From Desulfofustis sp. PB-SRB1 (GTDB taxonomy: Bacteria > Desulfobacterota > Desulfobulbia > Desulfobulbales > Desulfocapsaceae), in NCBI GenBank assembly GCA_016722945.1, contig JAEQMT010000023.1, positions 248,001 to 312,000 of the forward strand: a DNA stretch of 64,000 nucleotides, given 5' to 3'. This document shows positions 60,695-64,000 of the stretch, piece after piece. Positions within the stretch are counted from its first letter, which is position 1. Every line of letters starts with the position of its first letter. The position numbers were made by a program, and so were the translations under genes. The notes below the pieces were generated by a model, which was not told the origin of the DNA, did no database searches, and saw only the letters and a list, made by a program, of their open reading frames with translations.

Positions 60695-60871
60695 CATACG
60701 GTTCTGTGAGAGGGATGAGGAGAGGTTGATCGCCTCGCCTCACCCTACTCGATTGTTACCTAAGGCCGGCACTGTACTTTTTCGGGGCGGGGTATCCGCT
60801 ATTGGGGAAATATGTTTGTACGGATCTACCCTGATGAGAGGCCGTTTGCAAAAAACGGTATAAAAAATCAC

Positions 60872-60900
60872 TTGCCCAGACTAATAATATAGTTTATTCT
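60872..60900 (+). promoter_or_regulatory. Promoter of the tRNA-tuf cluster
   Basis: TTGCCC (60872-60877), a 17-nt AT-rich spacer and TATTCT (60895-60900), ending 14 bases before tRNA-Thr. The spacing is ideal, the hexamers moderate. Confidence 0.6.
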
Positions 60901-60914
60901 AAGAAGCTTTGTAA

Positions 60915-60990
60915 GCTGGCGTAGCTCAATTGGCAGAGCAGCTGATTTGTAATCAGCAGGTTGCGGGTTCAAGTCCCATCGCCAGCTCCA
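60915..60990 (+). tRNA. tRNA-Thr (TGT)
   Basis: 76 nt with encoded CCA; acceptor GCTGGCG/CGCCAGC; anticodon stem GCTGA/TCAGC with loop TTTGTAA, giving TGT (Thr). Confidence 0.96.
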
Positions 60991-61177
60991 TGACATTGAA
61001 ACGTAAGCAATTTTAGGGAGATACTTGATACCCCGGGTCACCGCGCGGTTCATGGTGACGGTAAGTGCGTTGCCGTCAGTGAGCAGATAAAGCCGTTGCC
61101 GCGCTGAAACGACAGGCAGCGGGTTGAAGCTTATTGCCGAGCAAAAAGGGGTATGCAGCTACCGTCAGCACAATGAT

Positions 61178-61262
61178 GGAGGGGTTCCCGAGCGGTCAAA
61201 GGGAACAGACTGTAAATCTGTCGGCGAAGCCTTCGGAGGTTCGAATCCTCCCCCCTCCACCA
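61178..61262 (+). tRNA. tRNA-Tyr (GTA)
   Basis: 85 nt, class II with a long variable arm; acceptor GGAGGGG/CCCCTCC and encoded CCA; anticodon loop CTGTAAA gives GTA (Tyr). The 187 bases between it and the preceding tRNA-Thr hold no recognised gene. Confidence 0.96.
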
Positions 61263-61278
61263 CCTGGCTTGCACAACG

Positions 61279-61354
61279 GCGGGAATAGCTCAATTGGTAG
61301 AGCATCAGCCTTCCAAGCTGAGGGTTGCGAGTTCGAGTCTCGTTTCCCGCTCCA
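61279..61354 (+). tRNA. tRNA-Gly (TCC)
   Basis: 76 nt with encoded CCA; acceptor GCGGGAA/TTCCCGC; anticodon loop CTTCCAA gives TCC (Gly). It is 16 bases behind tRNA-Tyr. Confidence 0.96.
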
Positions 61355-61375
61355 TTGCGTTGGGTTGAGAAGCGT

Positions 61376-61451
<76 letters not shown>

Positions 61452-61498
61452 GATAAACATGACAACTTACAAACTAACCGGCCTGAGGAGACAGCACC

Positions 61499-62689
<1,191 letters not shown>

Positions 62690-62706
62690 CCCAAGCGCGC
62701 ATTAAG

Positions 62707-62741
62707 GCGCTCCGTCCCCCTTTGGGCCGGGGCGTTTTTTT
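62707..62741 (+). terminator. Possible terminator or attenuator after tuf
   Basis: An imperfect GC-rich stem (GCGCTCCGTCCCCC with GGCCGGGGCG) followed by seven T's, 18 bases past the tuf stop. It would lower transcription into rpmG/secE; the stem has mismatches. Confidence 0.55.
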
Positions 62742-62759
62742 CTGCACGGGAACGAGAAC

Positions 62760-62909
62760 ATGAGAGATATTATCACCCTGGCATGCGGGGTTTGCTCACG
62801 GCGCAACTATACTACCACCAAGAACAAGAAAAATACGCCGGGTAAACTCGAGTTTAAAAAATACTGCCCGTTTTGCAGGTATCACACCCCGCACAAAGAG
62901 ACTAAGTAG
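62760..62909 (+). CDS. rpmG: 50S ribosomal protein L33
   Basis: A 49-residue ribosomal protein. Pattern [39 protein letters not shown] and [10 protein letters not shown]. The four cysteines (CGVC and CPFC) identify the zinc-binding (C+) form. It lies between tuf and tRNA-Trp/secE, a common bacterial arrangement. Confidence 0.95.
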   Translation: MRDIITLACGVCSRRNYTTTKNKKNTPGKLEFKKYCPFCRYHTPHKETK

Positions 62910-62917
62910 GCTTGTGC

Positions 62918-62994
62918 AGGCCAGTAGCTCGAATTGGTAGAGCATCGGACTCCAAATCCGAGGGCTGGGGGTTCGAATCCCTCCTGGCCTGCCA
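62918..62994 (+). tRNA. tRNA-Trp (CCA)
   Basis: 77 nt with encoded CCA; acceptor AGGCCAG/CTGGCCT; anticodon loop CTCCAAA gives CCA (Trp). It is located between rpmG and secE as in many bacteria. Confidence 0.95.
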
Positions 62995-63034
62995 CGATTG
63001 TGCCTCATAAACGTCGATCACAGGACGCATAGCA

Positions 63035-63280
63035 ATGGCTCAGAAGAGTAAGGATAAGAAACAGAGTGGTGAAGGCCGGAACCAGCCGGCGTGGTGGACC
63101 GTTGCTGGTATAAAGCTGTTTGTGGGTGAGGTACAGGCTGAATTCAGCAAAATTGTCTGGCCCGACAAAAAGGTGACGCTCGGTCTTACCGGTATGGTGG
63201 TGCTCTTTGCCATCCTGATGTCCGCGTATCTGGGGACGATTGATCTGCTGCTGGGTAATTTAATCGGCATGATTCTGTAA
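63035..63280 (+). CDS. secE: Preprotein translocase subunit SecE
   Basis: An 81-residue inner-membrane protein that clamps SecY in the translocon. A charged N-terminus (KSKDKKQSGEG) precedes the conserved amphipathic region FVGEVQAEFSKIVWPDKKVTL and a single membrane helix (GLTGMVVLFAILMSAYLGTIDLLL). It precedes nusG by 39 bases. Confidence 0.94.
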   Translation: MAQKSKDKKQSGEGRNQPAWWTVAGIKLFVGEVQAEFSKIVWPDKKVTLGLTGMVVLFAILMSAYLGTIDLLLGNLIGMIL

Positions 63281-63319
63281 AAAAAACGCATGTTAACAGC
63301 GCCATTAAACGGATAAATC

Positions 63320-63880
63320 ATGACTGTAGCTGACAATATCGAGCCCAGCGCCCAAAAATGGTACATCCTGCAGGTCCACTCTGGACACGAAGAGCGGGTA
63401 AAGACCATCCTGCTCGAGCGGATAACCAAGGAGGGTCTTGAAGATTCTTTTGGTGAGATTCTGGTCCCCACCGAACAGGTGGTGGAGATGATCAAGGGAA
63501 CCCGGAAAACATCGTCACGGCGGTTTTTCCCCGGTTATATGCTGGTCAGCATGGATCTCAACGATCAGACCTGGCATTTGATCCACGATAACATGCCTCG
63601 GGTTATCGGCTTTGTCGGCGATGATCTCAACCCGGAACCGCTGCCTGATGAGGATGCCGGCAAGATTATTGGGCGGATTCAGGATGGCTCGGAACGTCCC
63701 CGGCCCAAGGTTGTCTTTGACGTGGGCGAGGTGGTGCGCGTGGTTGATGGCCCGTTCGCTAACTTTCAGGGGGTCGTCGACGAGGTCTTCCCGGAAAAGG
63801 GAAGGGTTCGGGTTATGGTTTCTATTTTCGGGCGGGAAACACCGGTGGAATTGGAATTCGTCCAGGTATCCAATACCTGA
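63320..63880 (+). CDS. nusG: Transcription termination/antitermination factor NusG
   Basis: A 186-residue factor that binds RNA polymerase and couples it to Rho or the ribosome. NGN domain: KWYILQVHSGHEERVKTILLERI, RFFPGYMLVSMDLNDQTWHLI. C-terminal KOW domain: GEVVRVVDGPFANFQGVVDEV and RVRVMVSIFGRETPVELEF. It is followed by rplK. Confidence 0.97.
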   Translation: MTVADNIEPSAQKWYILQVHSGHEERVKTILLERITKEGLEDSFGEILVPTEQVVEMIKGTRKTSSRRFFPGYMLVSMDLNDQTWHLIHDNMPRVIGFVGDDLNPEPLPDEDAGKIIGRIQDGSERPRPKVVFDVGEVVRVVDGPFANFQGVVDEVFPEKGRVRVMVSIFGRETPVELEFVQVSNT

Positions 63881-63932
63881 TCGTGCCGAATACATGGTTT
63901 ATATTAAACAGTGATGATCGTGGGGTAGCAAG

Positions 63933-64000
63933 ATGGCCAAAAAAGTAATGGCGTATATCAAACTTCAGATTCCGGCAGGTAAGGCTAACCCATCTCCTCC
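63933..64000 (+). CDS. rplK: 50S ribosomal protein L11, N-terminal part (cut by window end)
   Basis: The first 22 codons, [22 protein letters not shown], match the start of L11 (the usual [21 protein letters not shown]). The gene continues past the window. The order secE-nusG-rplK is the conserved one. Confidence 0.94.
   Translation, partial: [22 protein letters not shown]

Larger units (their letters stand above)
57339..60696 (-). mobile_element. IS21-family element with 6-bp target duplication
   Basis: A 3358-bp element. The left end begins TGATCAACGACAATTAT and the right end, read on the other strand, begins TGATGAGCGACGATTAT; about 40 of 49 terminal positions match. Both ends carry a second copy of the repeat 23 bases further in, as usual for IS21 transposase-binding sites. 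The host sequence TACGGT is duplicated at 57333-57338 and 60697-60702. It carries istA (frameshifted) and istB on the minus strand and an IS3-family remnant, which explains the excess over the usual 2-2.5 kb. Confidence 0.88.
55299..60753 (+). mobile_element. Group II intron, interrupted by an IS21-family element
   Basis: Intron-like RNA starts with GTTTGCCCG, which pairs with CGGGCAAAC at 55315-55323, directly after the T-run of the qmoC terminator, and continues as stem-rich non-coding sequence to the maturase gene. Insertion behind terminators is typical of class C introns; the class here is not proven. Domain V begins at 57310 (GAGCCGTATACGAGGCC) and is cut after ACGTACGGT at 57338. Its last bases and domain VI reappear at 60703-60753 (TCTGTGAGAGGGATGAGG and onwards), beyond the IS21-family insertion. 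The 3' boundary (about 60751-60753) is approximate. A later GTGCG at 55476 is an alternative 5' end. Confidence 0.8.

Overview
The window looks like a chromosomal segment of a sulfate-reducing bacterium of the Desulfobacterota, most likely Desulfobulbales-like. The main reason is a complete aprBA-qmoABC set (AMP-forming APS reductase plus its quinone-interacting membrane complex). Supporting signs are two genes read through UGA as selenocysteine, TRAP-TAXI transport, a Gram-negative-type rod-shape operon, and class-typical housekeeping genes. Taxonomy is inferred from gene content only.

Layout. 1-0.9 kb: end of an IS1634/IS4-type transposase. 0.9-6.5 kb (minus): an NAD-linked selenocysteine formate dehydrogenase operon (catalytic subunit, HydB/NuoF-like and NuoE-like subunits, two tiny cysteine-rich proteins). 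6.9-9.8 kb: folD, a peroxiredoxin-like selenoprotein, a coiled-coil orphan and tRNA-Ala. 10.0-15.6 kb: mreB-mreC-mreD-mrdA-rodA, convergent with hemH. 17.0 kb: an HPF/cold-shock fusion. 17.6-25.2 kb: a divergent block of a KamA-like radical SAM aminomutase with an ATP-grasp enzyme on one side, and a TAXI binding protein, a fused TRAP permease and a universal stress protein on the other. 25.3-35.6 kb: polA (apparently with an AUC start), gltA, a zinc-ribbon orphan, hflK/hflC, a rhomboid protease and pckG. 35.8-38.1 kb: an IS1380-family element next to a decapitated secreted serine protease gene. 38.2-45 kb: tRNA-Leu, ribF, a TPR/HEAT/TPR trio, and ribE-ribBA-ribH-nusB. 45.3-55.3 kb: ftsK, aprBA and qmoABC. 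55.3-60.75 kb: a three-level nest of mobile DNA. A group II intron sits directly behind the qmoC terminator; an IS21-family element has cut its domain V (6-bp target duplication TACGGT), and that element itself carries a shrunken IS3-family remnant. 60.9-64 kb: the tRNA-Thr/Tyr/Gly/Thr-tuf-rpmG-tRNA-Trp-secE-nusG-rplK translation/transcription cluster, cut by the window edge.

How it fits together. AprBA and QmoABC carry electrons from the quinone pool to APS; the sat gene is not in the window. The formate dehydrogenase would connect formate oxidation or CO2 reduction to NAD(H) and possibly ferredoxin. Its UGA codon and the UGA of the peroxiredoxin-like gene are each followed by a SelB-type hairpin, so the host must have selABCD elsewhere. 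The aminomutase/ATP-grasp/TRAP/USP block is the best candidate for a poorly described system. It resembles in logic a compatible-solute module: beta-amino-acid formation, amide or peptide ligation, uptake and a USP regulator. That function is inference. No CRISPR array, rRNA gene or prophage was seen.
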